A stretch of DNA of 64,000 nt from NCBI GenBank assembly GCA_017529425.1, contig JAFXNQ010000035.1, positions 1 through 64,000 on the forward strand, read 5' to 3'. This document shows, piece by piece, positions 1-8,100 of this stretch. Position numbers and translations under genes: made by a program. How positions within the stretch are numbered: the first letter of the stretch is position 1; the number at the start of each line of letters is the position of its first letter. The notes under the pieces are model-generated. The model was not told the origin of the DNA. It did no database searches and was given only the letters and a program-made list of their open reading frames with translations. The DNA is from Bacteroidales bacterium. Its GTDB lineage: Bacteria > Bacteroidota > Bacteroidia > Bacteroidales > UBA932.

Positions 1-1
1 C

Positions 2-391
2 TACGTCAGGACCGCCTCTGACATCACCCCCTGCACCGACCCCTTGTGGATGCAGCTGTTCATCAGGGTTGACGGGACAAAGGCCGGCTGGGAGGGCTAC
101 GACTTTGCGGTGAACCGTTCTACGCCGGCAAAAGGGAATGCCGTGCTTGAAAAGAGTCAGGGAGGATGGAAGTGGAAAAAGGTATCCGATATATCTTACC
201 GCGTCAATGGCAAGGAGATGGAGCTGGCCATCCCGTTATCATCTCTTGGAATAAAAAATTCCAAAGAGTTCACAGTCGATTTCAAGTGGATAGACAACGC
301 CGCCTGTGACGGCGACATCCAGACCTGCATGCGCGACGGCGACTCCGCCCCCAACGGACGATTCCGCTACCGGTACAAGTTTAAGGAGTGA
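2..391 (+). CDS. C-terminal part of a probable carbohydrate-binding (CBM9-like) protein
   Basis: The frame is open from the window edge, with the first full codon at base 2, and ends at TGA 389-391. The gene therefore starts outside the window and only its last 129 codons are visible. The tail contains WMQLFIRVD, YDFAVNRS and a closing GDSAPNGRFRYRY motif. This resembles the C-terminal beta-sandwich (CBM9/DOMON-like) modules that end many secreted Bacteroidales glycan-degrading proteins. No catalytic domain is visible, so the activity of the whole protein cannot be stated. It converges on the ATPase gene, whose stop lies 21 bases away. Confidence 0.6.
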   Translation, partial: YVRTASDITPCTDPLWMQLFIRVDGTKAGWEGYDFAVNRSTPAKGNAVLEKSQGGWKWKKVSDISYRVNGKEMELAIPLSSLGIKNSKEFTVDFKWIDNAACDGDIQTCMRDGDSAPNGRFRYRYKFKE

Positions 392-412
392 TTCCCGACG
401 AAATCATTCAAG

Positions 413-1531
413 CTATGGACGATTGAGCCACATGCCCATCACGGGATCTGATAGGAATGTCTTATTATTGTCGCTGTAAATCAAGCCTTTCTCCAGAAGG
501 GCTTTTCTTGTTGTCACAGATGCCGCAGAAGACCCTAGTTTGTATTTACTTATAACCCCGGAAGAAGAAAAGCCTTCATACACCCCATCTGAGACAGCTC
601 TCAAAAAACGCATCTGAACCGGAGTCAAATTCTCAGTGCGGCTTTCGAATAACGCCGTATTTTGTGCAACAAGTTCCTCAAGTCCAGCCTCGATATCTGC
701 ATCACTCACCGCTTTGTCAGAGAAAAGATACACATACCAGCTAAGCTGCTGGACATATGAAGAATGATAATCCACGGAGTCACATATTCTTTCTATCTGG
801 TGCTCAGAAATAGTTTTACCTGAAGCCTTAAACTTACCGGAGATAAAGGTATTCCAGTACGAGAACGGTATCTTTTTCAAGTACAGTATATCGCCAAACT
901 TATAGAATGGCTTAGTCTCGTCGTTAAACAGGCCTTCCATCATATGTCGCTTACTTCCAAACAGGCAGTATGATACATTCTCCTGGTGTTGCCAAACCGT
1001 TCTCAACTGCTTCTGGAAAGAAACGCTGTCTTCAAATTCTGCTATCTGTTGGAACTCGTCTATGCAGATAACGATATGAACTTTCTTTTTCTCTGCTATA
1101 CGTTCAGGGAGTTGCAATAATTCTTCCATTGTCTGGACATCGCCATTCAGCCCAAACTGGAGCTGGACGGGATTAATCTCATCGGCAGCCAGATTGACAC
1201 TCATGCTGAGCCGGCCGAGAAATCTTTTTGCATTTACAACGAGCTCATCGAATGCCGATGAAGTCTGTTTCAGCACAGTATTTGCTAAAAGCTCACAAAA
1301 ATCGGCAGGTGTTTTTGCTTTGAAAACGTCAGCAAACACACACATAATCCCAGAGCCCTCGGTTTCCTTTATTACTTTCTTGACAAGAGAAGTCTTGCCC
1401 CAGCGCCTGGGAGAGATAATAAACGTGTTAATACCCGCCTCGAAACTAGCCTTAAGCCTTGCTGATTCCTGCACTCTGTCTGTAAATGACTCGTCGGCAA
1501 CTGGTTTTCCAAAAATAAATACCTGCTTCAT
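413..1531 (-). CDS. AAA-type ATPase, archaeal-ATPase-like family
   Basis: A 372-residue P-loop ATPase. The Walker A motif is SPRRWGKTSL (residues 40-49) and the Walker B is VICIDEF (about 154-160, D158/E159). The PRRWGKTSL form is typical of the predicted AAA ATPases of the COG1672 group that are common in Bacteroidales. The C-terminal 90 residues look like a winged helix (LTPVQMRFLRAV, then GSSAASVTTRKALLEKGLI), as usual in this family. The cellular role is unknown; such genes are often accessory and stand alone, as here. The ATG at 1531 has a good promoter 23 bases upstream and a palindrome over its -33 box, so expression is probably repressor-controlled. It is unrelated in sequence to its neighbours. 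Confidence 0.8.
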   Translation of the reverse strand: MKQVFIFGKPVADESFTDRVQESARLKASFEAGINTFIISPRRWGKTSLVKKVIKETEGSGIMCVFADVFKAKTPADFCELLANTVLKQTSSAFDELVVNAKRFLGRLSMSVNLAADEINPVQLQFGLNGDVQTMEELLQLPERIAEKKKVHIVICIDEFQQIAEFEDSVSFQKQLRTVWQHQENVSYCLFGSKRHMMEGLFNDETKPFYKFGDILYLKKIPFSYWNTFISGKFKASGKTISEHQIERICDSVDYHSSYVQQLSWYVYLFSDKAVSDADIEAGLEELVAQNTALFESRTENLTPVQMRFLRAVSDGVYEGFSSSGVISKYKLGSSAASVTTRKALLEKGLIYSDNNKTFLSDPVMGMWLNRP

Positions 1532-1553
1532 TGCTTGCTGAATTGATTCGATA

Positions 1554-1592
1554 CAAATGTAAGCACTTATTTACTAAGTTGCAACTTAGTAA
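1554..1592 (-). promoter_or_regulatory. Promoter of the AAA ATPase with an overlapping 22-bp perfect palindrome
   Basis: On the minus strand TACATTTG (1554-1561) fits the Bacteroidales -7 box. A TTG 20 bases upstream (1582-1580) fits the -33 box. That TTG sits in the centre of a perfect 22-bp palindrome at 1571-1592, with left arm TTACTAAGTTG and its complement as right arm. A further AACTTAC half-site lies near 1599-1605. A protein bound here would cover the -33 box, so this is probably an operator. Its core AGTTGCAACT contains the same TGCAACT half-site as the palindrome beside the fur gene at 50853-50867. Confidence 0.65.
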
Positions 1593-2078
1593 GAAACAAC
1601 TTACCAAGTGAAGATAAACGAATCTATCTCGGCTCACATTTTAATGCCCGCTCAGTGCAGATGCCTCCTACGATACAGGGGCTCCACGGAACTTTGGCGG
1701 GACGTGAGTGTGGGATTATTGATGTTGCATATCCTAGTGGCAGTTATATACTTGATTGTGAACGATATATGTATTCTTGCTTGCGCAAAAATACGCAAGC
1801 AAGAGTCAGGAAAAGCCTGAGTGTCACGCACGTAGGTGCCACGGCCTTGCAACTAAGATGGCTTGTGAATGCATTCCCTAACCCGAGAGCGGATGAAGTT
1901 TTGGAAACTATCTGAGTCTCAGGGGTGTTCGTAAATCACAGTACGCTCTAACTTGTCTGGAGGAGCAGATAAAGCAAGCTACTTTCGAGTATAATGATAT
2001 AACACAGGTCATTAGCGAATATCAGCCCGCGTTCGCCCTATAGAAATAATCACTTAAATCAAGCACACTCAACTGTTG

Positions 2079-2118
2079 AAAAAAAACACTCCGGTAAAGG
2101 TAAACCCTGCCCGGAGTG
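2079..2118 (-). terminator. Intrinsic terminator closing RNA element copy A
   Basis: On the minus strand an 8-bp stem CACTCCGG/CCGGAGTG (2111-2118 with 2087-2094) is followed by eight T (2086-2079). It is conserved in copy B. Confidence 0.85.
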
Positions 2119-2246
2119 CTATCCAAAATTATTGTGACGGCCTAACGGCCGTTTGGGTCGAGGGGCTGCCGCCCCTATGACAGGAGGTTTTGATGCTGTC
2201 CGCATTCGCAAACAGCTGGCAGTCCGTGCTTACGCCCAAGACTGCC
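2087..2246 (-). ncRNA. Structured 3'-flank RNA element, copy A (five hairpins)
   Basis: Read on the minus strand, right after a FISUMP gene-tail remnant: H1 stem GGCAGTC/GACTGCC (2246-2240 with 2224-2218), H2 GCTGTTTGC/GCGGACAGC with loop GAAT (2216-2195), H3 GGGGC/GCCCC with loop GGCA (2175-2162), H4 ACGGCC/GGCCGT (2152-2137), then the terminator stem. In copy B, H1 and H2 have different stem bases that still pair, whereas the H1 loop core GGGCGTAAG is unchanged. This argues for selection on RNA structure. It may be a 3' UTR, a small RNA released from it, or a DNA cruciform site. I do not recognise a named family. Confidence 0.65.
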
Positions 2247-2260
2247 TTTTATTGCTGCGC

Positions 2261-2300
2261 TTATTCTGTAACGGGACGGACTGACTACCCGTCGTAACGG
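2261..2300 (-). pseudogene. Tail remnant of a FISUMP-domain gene
   Basis: On the minus strand the last codons before TAA (2263-2261) read SVRPVTE, preceded by an in-frame TAG and RYDG. The intact gene at 5196-9143 ends RCYGQSVRAVSE, followed by the same downstream element at the same distance. So 2261-2300 is the end of a lost paralogue whose Gln codon has become TAG. Similarity stops near 2300, where the GTATC array begins. Confidence 0.7.
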
Positions 2301-2305
2301 TTGTT

Positions 2306-2358
2306 GTATCAGGTGTATCGCCTGTATCGCCCCCGATACACCCGATACACCCCGATAC
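2306..2358. promoter_or_regulatory. Array of six GTATC/GATAC half-sites, three forward then three inverted
   Basis: GTATC occurs at 2306, 2315 and 2324, then GATAC at 2335, 2344 and 2354. Spacing is 9, 9, 11, 9 and 10 bp, about one helical turn. The central part (2312-2329 against 2334-2351) is a near-perfect inverted repeat. The array ends 11 bp before the -33 box of the AlbA_2 gene, so it is a candidate operator or activator platform. Alternatively it could extrude as a hairpin. Confidence 0.5.
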
Positions 2359-2368
2359 GCCAAAACTC

Positions 2369-2401
2369 TTTTGAGGAACAAGAATGATTAAGTTATATTT
2401 G
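2369..2401 (+). promoter_or_regulatory. Promoter of the AlbA_2 gene
   Basis: TTTTG (2369-2373), a 20-bp spacer and TATATTTG (2394-2401) match the Bacteroidales sigma consensus exactly. The transcript would begin around 2407, beyond the ATG at 2404. Translation is therefore expected from the ATG at 2422. Confidence 0.75.
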
Positions 2402-2421
2402 CTATGAGAAAACGATTTAAT

Positions 2422-3753
2422 ATGGACGAAAGCCAAAACATAGAATACAAGAAAATCTGGAAGGACGAATACCTCAAGTGGATTTGCGGCTTCGCCAACG
2501 CCAATGGCGGTCGCATTTTCCTTGGTTTAGATGACGATCCGCCATACGAAGTAGTAGGGCTCGACGACGCCGACAAACTGATGGAAGACCTGCCGAACAA
2601 AGTACGCGATGTTTTGGGCATCATGGTTGATGTTGACCTTCACCACGAGGGCGACAAGAAATACATTGAGATGACTGTAGAGCCATACCCCTATCCGGTT
2701 AACTACAAGGGACAATATCACTATCGCTCCGGCAGCACCAAGCAAGAACTCAAAGGCGCTGCTCTCAGCAAATTCCTCCTTGATAAGGTTGGCGTCCGAT
2801 GGTGCAATGTTCCTGTTCCTTCGGTAAGTATAGAAGACCTGAGTGCGGAATCAATACAGACATTCAAGGAGAAGGGTATCAAGAAGAAACGTCTGGACTC
2901 AGACGTTTTGAACGACAGCATATCTGATTTCCTGTCTTCTCTGGATTTAATGGCAGACGGTCAGATTTCGCGTGCTGGAGTACTCTTGTTCCATCCGAAG
3001 CCGGAGAAACTATTTCCCGGTTCCTTCATCAAGATAGGCTTCTTCCGAACAGATACAGATTTAGTCTTTCAAGACGAGATTCATGGCAGTCTGGTTCAAC
3101 AGGTAGATCGCACCTTCGATCTGCTCACCACCAAGTACATGAACTATATGATCTCATATGAGCAATTACAGCGAATCGAAACCCCGACATACCCGGAGGA
3201 TCCTATCAGAGAGTGCATCTTGAATTGCATTGCCCATAAAGATTACGCAGAGCAGATACCCATTCAAATCAGCGTCTATCCGGATCACATCGTTTTCTGG
3301 AACCCTGGCTCTCTACCAGAGTCCTGGACAGTGGAGAATCTCTATAAGAAGCACCCATCTTGCGCCTTTAATCCTGCCATAGCCAACGCATTCTTCCGTT
3401 GTGGCGAAATTGAAGCTTGGGGGCGAGGAATTGGAAAGATTATTGGTGGCGCTATTGAAGGAAAGCTACTGCCTCCTACTTTTGATGCCTCTTTTGGTGG
3501 ATTGATGGTTACATTCTTCAACAACCCTGCAGTACAACTAAAGGCGGCTGGGATAGATGCCAGAGGTGCTGACATCATTAAATATGTCCTTAATCAAAAA
3601 AGAATTACAAACTCAGAAACACAAAAACTACTGGGTGTTAGTAAAGCTACCGCTACTCGTCTTTTATCGTCCCTGTCTGATTATTTGATAGTGACGGGCA
3701 CTAGAGGTAAAGGAACTTATTATTCAATCAAAGGGCTCACAATTGGCTCATAA
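2422..3753 (+). CDS. AlbA_2/Schlafen-type putative DNA-binding protein with C-terminal winged helix
   Basis: A 443-residue protein from ATG 2422. The N terminus DESQNIEYKK..EYLKWICGFANANGGRIFLG is the hallmark of the AlbA_2 (divergent AAA_4, Schlafen AlbA_2) domain. The middle part (FPEDPIRECILNCIAHKDY, then NPGSLPES and AWGRGIGKI) matches the ATP-binding C-terminal region of the COG2865 group. The last 60 residues contain a winged helix (ITNSETQKLLGVSKATATRLLSSL). An upstream ATG at 2404 lies within a few bases of the promoter box and is probably untranscribed. Members are annotated as transcriptional regulators or RecG-like helicases; the actual function is unsettled and a role in defence is possible. 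The gene sits alone between two direct repeats, which suggests an acquired cassette. Confidence 0.8.
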   Translation: MDESQNIEYKKIWKDEYLKWICGFANANGGRIFLGLDDDPPYEVVGLDDADKLMEDLPNKVRDVLGIMVDVDLHHEGDKKYIEMTVEPYPYPVNYKGQYHYRSGSTKQELKGAALSKFLLDKVGVRWCNVPVPSVSIEDLSAESIQTFKEKGIKKKRLDSDVLNDSISDFLSSLDLMADGQISRAGVLLFHPKPEKLFPGSFIKIGFFRTDTDLVFQDEIHGSLVQQVDRTFDLLTTKYMNYMISYEQLQRIETPTYPEDPIRECILNCIAHKDYAEQIPIQISVYPDHIVFWNPGSLPESWTVENLYKKHPSCAFNPAIANAFFRCGEIEAWGRGIGKIIGGAIEGKLLPPTFDASFGGLMVTFFNNPAVQLKAAGIDARGADIIKYVLNQKRITNSETQKLLGVSKATATRLLSSLSDYLIVTGTRGKGTYYSIKGLTIGS

Positions 3754-3870
3754 TTGGCTCAAATCATAACATTACCTCTTCTGTTTCTGGGCAATAAATT
3801 AAAATAAGCGGCTGATATCCAGTCGCTTATTTATTGTTATTTTATTGTTGTTAATTGGCTCACAATTGGC
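3741..3870 (+). repeat. Two pairs of AATTGGCTCA direct repeats
   Basis: AATTGGCTCA occurs at 3741-3750 and 3752-3761, spanning the stop codon of the AlbA_2 gene. A near-identical pair lies 112 bp downstream at 3853-3862 and 3864-3873 (the last as AATTGGCGCA). The terminator of the gene lies between them. The pairs may mark a duplication or an old recombination junction. Confidence 0.5.
3813..3841 (+). terminator. Terminator of the AlbA_2 gene
   Basis: AATAAGCG (3813-3820) pairs with CGCTTATT (3834-3841), with an inner CTG/CAG extension. A T-rich stretch (TATTGTTATTTTATT) follows. It lies 60 bp after the stop codon. Confidence 0.7.
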
Positions 3871-3903
3871 GCATGGTCGCTTTATTCATCATTGCTATCT
3901 AAT

Positions 3904-4305
3904 AGCATCCTCAACGACAAAAAATTGATGGAGGGAGCCATCTCCTATACCTACAGAATCCTCAAGAAGCTCTCCTGATACGTTACCGACGGACGCTACA
4001 AGATAGACGACAATATTGTGGAGAACAGTATCCTGCCGCTGGCTCTGGGCCGCAAGAACTACCTGTTCTGCGGCGATGATGAAGCCGCCCAGAGGGCCTC
4101 AGTGGTCTACTCCCTGCTTGCCACCTGCAAGGCCCGCGGCGTTGACGAAAGAACATGGCTTGAAGATGTGCTCCGACGGATGCCTGAATACGAACTGGAC
4201 CAGAAGGACTTCTCTGAACTTCTTCCCGGCACTGGAAGCCGTCAACAAAGTCACTCTCACCAGAATCCCATTGAAACGAGAAAACTACGACTGACATCTC
4301 ACTGA
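3904..4305 (+). pseudogene. IS66-family transposase (TnpC) C-terminal remnant
   Basis: The frame reads KKLMEGAISYTYRILKKLS, a TGA stop at 3976-3978, then YVTDGRYKIDDN, IVENSILPLALGRKNYLF and CGDDEAAQRASVVYSLLATC. This is the conserved C-terminal end of IS66 TnpC (DGR..IDNN..EN..RP.ALGRKNYLF). The internal stop and the missing N terminus, TnpA and TnpB show that it is dead. GGATGCTTAC at 4345-4354 could be the old right inverted-repeat end (GTAAGC when read inwards), but no left end was found. Confidence 0.8.
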
Positions 4306-4706
4306 TGCCAGTCGCAATCTCACTTTGTCAATATGTACTTCTCCGGATGCTTACGGTAATCCTAGCTTACACAAAAATTACATATAGACATCCGAATCCA
4401 TTTCGTTCACACTTATGCACGCTCAGTGCAGATGCCTCCGCTTGCAATGCTTTCTGGGCAAAAATCTGCCCCTGAAAGCATTCAAGCTACGGACTTTATC
4501 TGCACTTTCGCTCTATCTCTGCGGTCCAGCCAAAGCGCCCCTACGGTTTGTTTGGGGCTCTACGAAACTTTGGCGGGAGCGCACCCCCTTTCCTTCATAA
4601 AGCCCTTGGCGCCTCCACTGCCGCATGGGACGGGTTGGACCGCCGCGGATATCTTTGCGCTTATGCCGGACGGGAGCGAATCCCGTAATTAAAACCACAT
4701 CCTCAT

Positions 4707-4792
4707 GGCACCTACATACCGTTTATACAATGTTGCTGTGAAAAAACACATGCGAAAGTCTGGAAAAGTCAAGGGTCAGGTATGTAGGTGCC
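4707..4792. repeat. Perfect 14-bp inverted repeat with 58-nt loop
   Basis: GGCACCTACATACC (4707-4720) is complementary to GGTATGTAGGTGCC (4779-4792). Only the second arm has a recognisable counterpart in copy A (CACGTAGGTGCCAC near 1828). The role is unknown. Confidence 0.6.
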
Positions 4793-5026
4793 ACTGAGCA
4801 CGTGGATATCAGTGCGAGTACATTCCAAAACACAAGAGCGGATGAAGTCTTGGTAATTACCTGAATACCAAGACTCTCGAACAGCACAGTCCGCTCTCGC
4901 TTGTCTGGGAGATGAGATAAAGCGAACTGCTTTCGGGTATAATACTATAACACAGGCCGTTAGCAAACACCCTCACGCGCTCGCCCTATAGAAATAATCA
5001 CTTTAACGAAGCACACTCAACTGTTG

Positions 5027-5064
5027 AAAAAACACTCCGGTAAAGGTAAACCCTGCCCGGAGTG
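5027..5064 (-). terminator. Intrinsic terminator of the FISUMP lipoprotein gene
   Basis: On the minus strand the CACTCCGG/CCGGAGTG stem (5064-5057 with 5040-5033) is followed by six T. It is identical in stem and loop to the terminator of copy A and lies about 130 nt after the stop codon. Confidence 0.85.
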
Positions 5065-5193
5065 CTATCCAAAATTATTGTGACGTCATAACGTCCGATT
5101 GGGTCGGTGGGGCTGTCGCCCCAATGACAGGAGATTTTGATGCTACCCGCATACGCAGGTAGCTGACTCGCTGGACTTACGCCCTTGCGAGTC
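5033..5193 (-). ncRNA. Structured 3'-flank RNA element, copy B (five hairpins)
   Basis: It begins three bases after the TAA of the FISUMP gene. On the minus strand: H1 GACTCGC/GCGAGTC (5193-5165), H2 GCTACCTGC/GCGGGTAGC with loop GTAT (5163-5142), H3 GGGGC/GCCCC with loop GACA (5122-5109), H4 GACGT/ACGTC (5095-5082), then the terminator. Relative to copy A, four of seven H1 pairs and two of nine H2 pairs are changed on both sides with pairing kept. Transcription of the upstream gene would run straight through it. Confidence 0.65.
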
Positions 5194-5195
5194 TT

Positions 5196-8100
5196 TTATT
5201 CTGAAACAGCGCGGACTGATTGCCCGTAGCAGCGGCTGCAGTAGCCCCTGTCGACTTCATCCGAACTGAAGTCCACGAACCACGCGCGGCCCGGGTAGTC
5301 CGTAAGGAGGGAAGAAGACCAGTAGTCGCCGTAGGAGGCCGCATAGTAGAGGTTGGTATCGTACCGGAAGCCAGCGGCGGGCAGGAATATGCTGTTGCCG
5401 TTGGGGCCGGTGACAAGCGTTCCATTTACACCGTTCCGAGTAGTCCATGTCCAGGTGCATTCGGTCCTCAGTTCTGTCCACTCTGCATCAGTGGGCATTC
5501 GCCAGCTACCACCCCAATTGGCCCTTGCGGCATCGTCCACTACCTCCAACGTGATTATATTATCCACAACGGGACCGTATGAACTCATAGTGTTGTACTT
5601 GGTTAACGTTTTATAACTACCATTGCACCATTTGTATGATGCAAATTTGTATCCAGACTTGTTTGCCTTCCAGCTTCTGCAAGGATCATCCTGAAAATGG
5701 CCTTCAGTATAATACGGCACAGTTTCACCCCAGGCGAAATAATCGCCATATTCCTCTGGCGTTTTAGCACCCACATTGCAGGTTGCCCATTTGAGTCCGG
5801 ACGGGAGACCAAGGTCAACCCAGCCATATCCATTCTGAACACCTGAAGAAGGTTTTTCTTTGACCGTGGCTAAGCAGGTGATGTTGCCTTCCGCAACTAG
5901 TTTGCAAAGTTTGTACGTGAAAGGCTCAACGCCGGAGTCAACGGTATAGGTAACACGATACCTTGCCTTGAATTCCTTCTGGAGAGCTGCACAATGGTTA
6001 TCCCACTTGATCTTGCCATCCTCGCTGACGGTCAGACGGGCATCCACGAGGTGTTCCTTACCATCTGCTGTAAGGAGCTCAATACTGTCAACGGTGAAAG
6101 TGAGTCCACCATACTCATACTGAGCATCTGTGATTTCATCCGACGAGGTTTTAGAATTATAAACAACTGCAGGATTGGCCTCCTTGTTCTCTCTGATAAT
6201 GATACCGTCGGTACCGTCATCAGTGAAAAGTTCGTAGTAAGAAGGATTCTTCACCGTAGGAAGTTCAATATCGGGAGCAGAAGCCACCATGAATGGCATA
6301 ACGAACTTCACGAAATAATCGTGAGTGCATACGTTACCATTGTCAAGATCCATGGACTGACGGACGGTATAAAGCTTGTCAGAGGTGAGGTAATCTGTGA
6401 GCTCGATAGATGCAGCATACATGTCGGTACCATCGTTAATAACAGCACCGGTCTGCTGTTTATTATTAACCAACGGCAAAGAGAAGGATATTGAGCTGTG
6501 GTTGCCAGGAGCTGTCCAGCCTTCTAACTCATCTTCAAAATGGTCCTTGAGAGCGGAGTACATCCGGTAACGTTTGTGCCAGCCGTACATCATTCCCCTA
6601 ACCTCAACGGTGTTCTCATCAATCTTGTTGCTGCCGTGTGCCGCCCAACCATGATTCGGATGGATCACTTTATATTCGCCCTTGATTACGATAGGAGGAT
6701 AATCATGATCATCGAACGGGATTATCTTGAAGAGAACATAACCGGAGGCATTCTCTTCAATGGTGTCGAAGACCCTGATGGTGAACAGAGAGGTCTCAAC
6801 AGCATCAACATAGAAGTCAACACCGGCCCTCACACAAGGCCAAGAAGTATTATGGAAGTAAGGGGGATCAAAGATAGGCGAATCAGCGCCATTATGCCAG
6901 TACTCGATAACAACATTGTCAATATCGTACTTTTTCTTGAAGTCATCATAGGAAAGTTTCACGCCGTCTGCATTGAGGACGAACTTGTTAAACTTATCCA
7001 AAGAATAGCTGCAAACTACAGAACCCACCTCGTGACTATCAAATACAGTGTACTTAATGTCCTCATACTTAATCTCCCCAGAGAAGCCTTCAGGATAGAT
7101 GACAGGCTTGGGGTCTGTGTTTAAATTATTAACCGCGATGAACTCGGAGGTGATGTCGGTGCCGCCGGAGGCGTTGTCGATGACGCGAAGGGCCACCGCC
7201 TTGACGGAGCCGGTCGCGTAATCGGATGAGCGGACCGTGATGCGGCCGTCGCTGGTCGCCTTGATGCTGGTGACGCCAATGGCGCTGACACTGCCGTTGC
7301 CGTCGGTGGTCATCAGTTCAAGGCTCAGCTGCTTTTTGCTGAATCTTGTCTTGATTATCTCCGCCAAATATGCGGGAGAAACCAGGTAATCCAGATCCAG
7401 ATACTTGCTGCCGGAGCTATTGGCACTCTCTTTCACGTGGCCGTTATCCTGCGCCATTACAACTACGCTCTGCAGACGGTCCCTGAGGTTGGTGTAGGCA
7501 TCATAGACGGGGAGTGTGAACGTGGTGCCGTCATGAAGGGTTATGGTGCAGCTGTCCTTTACTACATTTACGCCCGCTACTGGATCGACTCCGTCCCTTA
7601 TGGTCTCCATCACCACCGTCATGTTCTCTTCGAAGTAGTTGCGCACCAGAACGGAGAGCACATCGATATCGAAAATCTCCAGATAGTAGGATTTGAGGTA
7701 GTTCGTTACTATGTTCTCCACGATATCCACGCTGATAATCGTGGTATGGTGCGTTTCCAGGTATGTCCTGATGGAGGTCTCGAACACCGTGCGGTCTATA
7801 TGCCTGTTATAGTTCTTCTGGAAATAGTTGTCCACGACCTCATACAGGACAGTCTCATTGAATATCGTGCTGGTATTGGTCCTCACATAGTCGTTAACTA
7901 TCATCCGGATTACATCATTGGTGATGACGGTGGAGCTGTTGTTCCTCATATAGACGTTGAGTATATCCTTCAGCAGGGTTTCATTGATGATGGTGGTACT
8001 GGTCTGCGAGACATACACGTTGAGCATCCGCACGAGGATATCCTCCCGGAATATGTTCACATAGTATTTCTCCACGTACTTCATCATTATCTCACGCACC

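Larger units (their letters stand above)
1637..2300. repeat. Direct repeat copy A (about 0.66 kb, no gene)
   Basis: This gene-free stretch resembles 4410-5235 in the same orientation. Shared blocks include CAGTGCAGATGCCTCC, AACTTTGGCGGGA, GAGCGGATGAAGT, GCCCTATAGAAATAATCACTT, the terminator hairpin and the hairpin array up to a FISUMP gene tail. Copy A lacks about 110 bp that copy B has after GATGCCTCC. A perfect 10-bp hairpin (CTTGCTTGCG, 1776-1785, with 1794-1803) is private to A. The short open frames here do not stay open between the copies, so they are not treated as genes. The segment looks like the downstream flank of a lost surface-protein gene. Confidence 0.75.
4410..5235. repeat. 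Direct repeat copy B (about 0.8 kb, no gene)
   Basis: This is the second copy of the 1637-2300 segment and abuts the intact FISUMP gene. It holds private structure absent from A: a 48-nt hairpin at 4440-4487 (GCTTG, AATGCTTTC and GGGCA pairing with TGCCC, GAAAGCATT and CAAGC) and a perfect 14-bp inverted repeat at 4707-4720 / 4779-4792. Another perfect hairpin uses GTCTTGGTA at 4867-4875 against TACCAAGAC at 4847-4855 on the minus strand. No open frame is conserved between A and B, so I see no protein gene from 4306 to 5195. Confidence 0.75.

Noticed and set aside
1655-1915. Short plus-strand frame starting MQMPP, with a counterpart starting MQMPP at 4426-4692
   Set aside because: Both start in the shared repeat block but the translations diverge at once and are out of step, so there is no conserved peptide.
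4769-4966. 65-codon minus-strand frame in repeat copy B
   Set aside because: The matching region of copy A has stops in that frame; there is no coding conservation.
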